This document shows, in pieces, positions 5,627-5,632 of a stretch of 5,632 nucleotides of DNA. The stretch covers positions 1 through 5,632 of the forward strand of contig SKSA01000157.1 of the NCBI GenBank assembly GCA_007118195.1, read 5' to 3'. Every line of letters starts with the position of its first letter. Position 1 is the stretch's first letter. The translations under genes were made by a program, and so were the position numbers. Source of the stretch: Anaerobacillus sp. GTDB lineage: Bacteria; Bacillota; Bacilli; Bacillales; Anaerobacillaceae. The notes beneath the pieces are model-generated. The model ran no database searches. It was not told the DNA's origin and saw only the letters and a list, made by a program, of their open reading frames with translations.

Positions 5627-5632
5627 TTTGAT

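Overview
The window reads as a chromosomal segment of a low-GC, endospore-forming Bacillaceae (Bacillus-like) bacterium. The signs are a small acid-soluble spore protein gene (sspI), strong AGGAGG-type ribosome binding sites, a T-box riboswitch ahead of pheST, and the gene order sspI / ysgA / pheS / pheT known from Bacillus subtilis. The divergence of the proteins from my recollection of B. subtilis and the repeat content argue for another genus or a distant species; I cannot name it.

Layout. At the left edge, sspI runs leftwards on the minus strand and is cut by the window end; a sigma-G-like promoter lies behind it. A 119-bp palindromic repeat follows (268-386), then an 11-unit heptanucleotide array (451-527) ending 3 nt before the ribosome binding site of ysgA, a SpoU/TrmH-family rRNA 2'-O-methyltransferase gene (544-1305). 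After ysgA come a second short array of the same heptamer (1329-1356), a good sigma-A promoter (1371-1399), and a full T-box leader (about 1430-1672) with specifier UUC (Phe), the canonical T-box sequence and a terminator. A 300-nt spacer then separates the terminator from pheS; its last third is a second, inverted copy of the 119-bp repeat (1832-1952). pheS (1974-3008) and pheT (3200-5626) encode the two subunits of phenylalanyl-tRNA synthetase. Between them sits a third repeat type, a fold-back element (3058-3180) ending just before the pheT ribosome binding site.

Function. pheS and pheT form one operon whose products assemble into the alpha2-beta2 enzyme charging tRNA-Phe. The T-box senses uncharged tRNA-Phe and lets transcription continue past 1672 when charging is low. 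ysgA, transcribed in the same direction, acts in ribosome maturation; sspI belongs to the spore programme. The proteins look intact and ordinary. The unusual content is intergenic: three families of non-coding repeats occupy the gaps, and in each of the three plus-strand leaders a repeat ends within 3-8 nt of the Shine-Dalgarno sequence. I see no defence system, integrase, transposase, CRISPR array, tRNA or rRNA gene.
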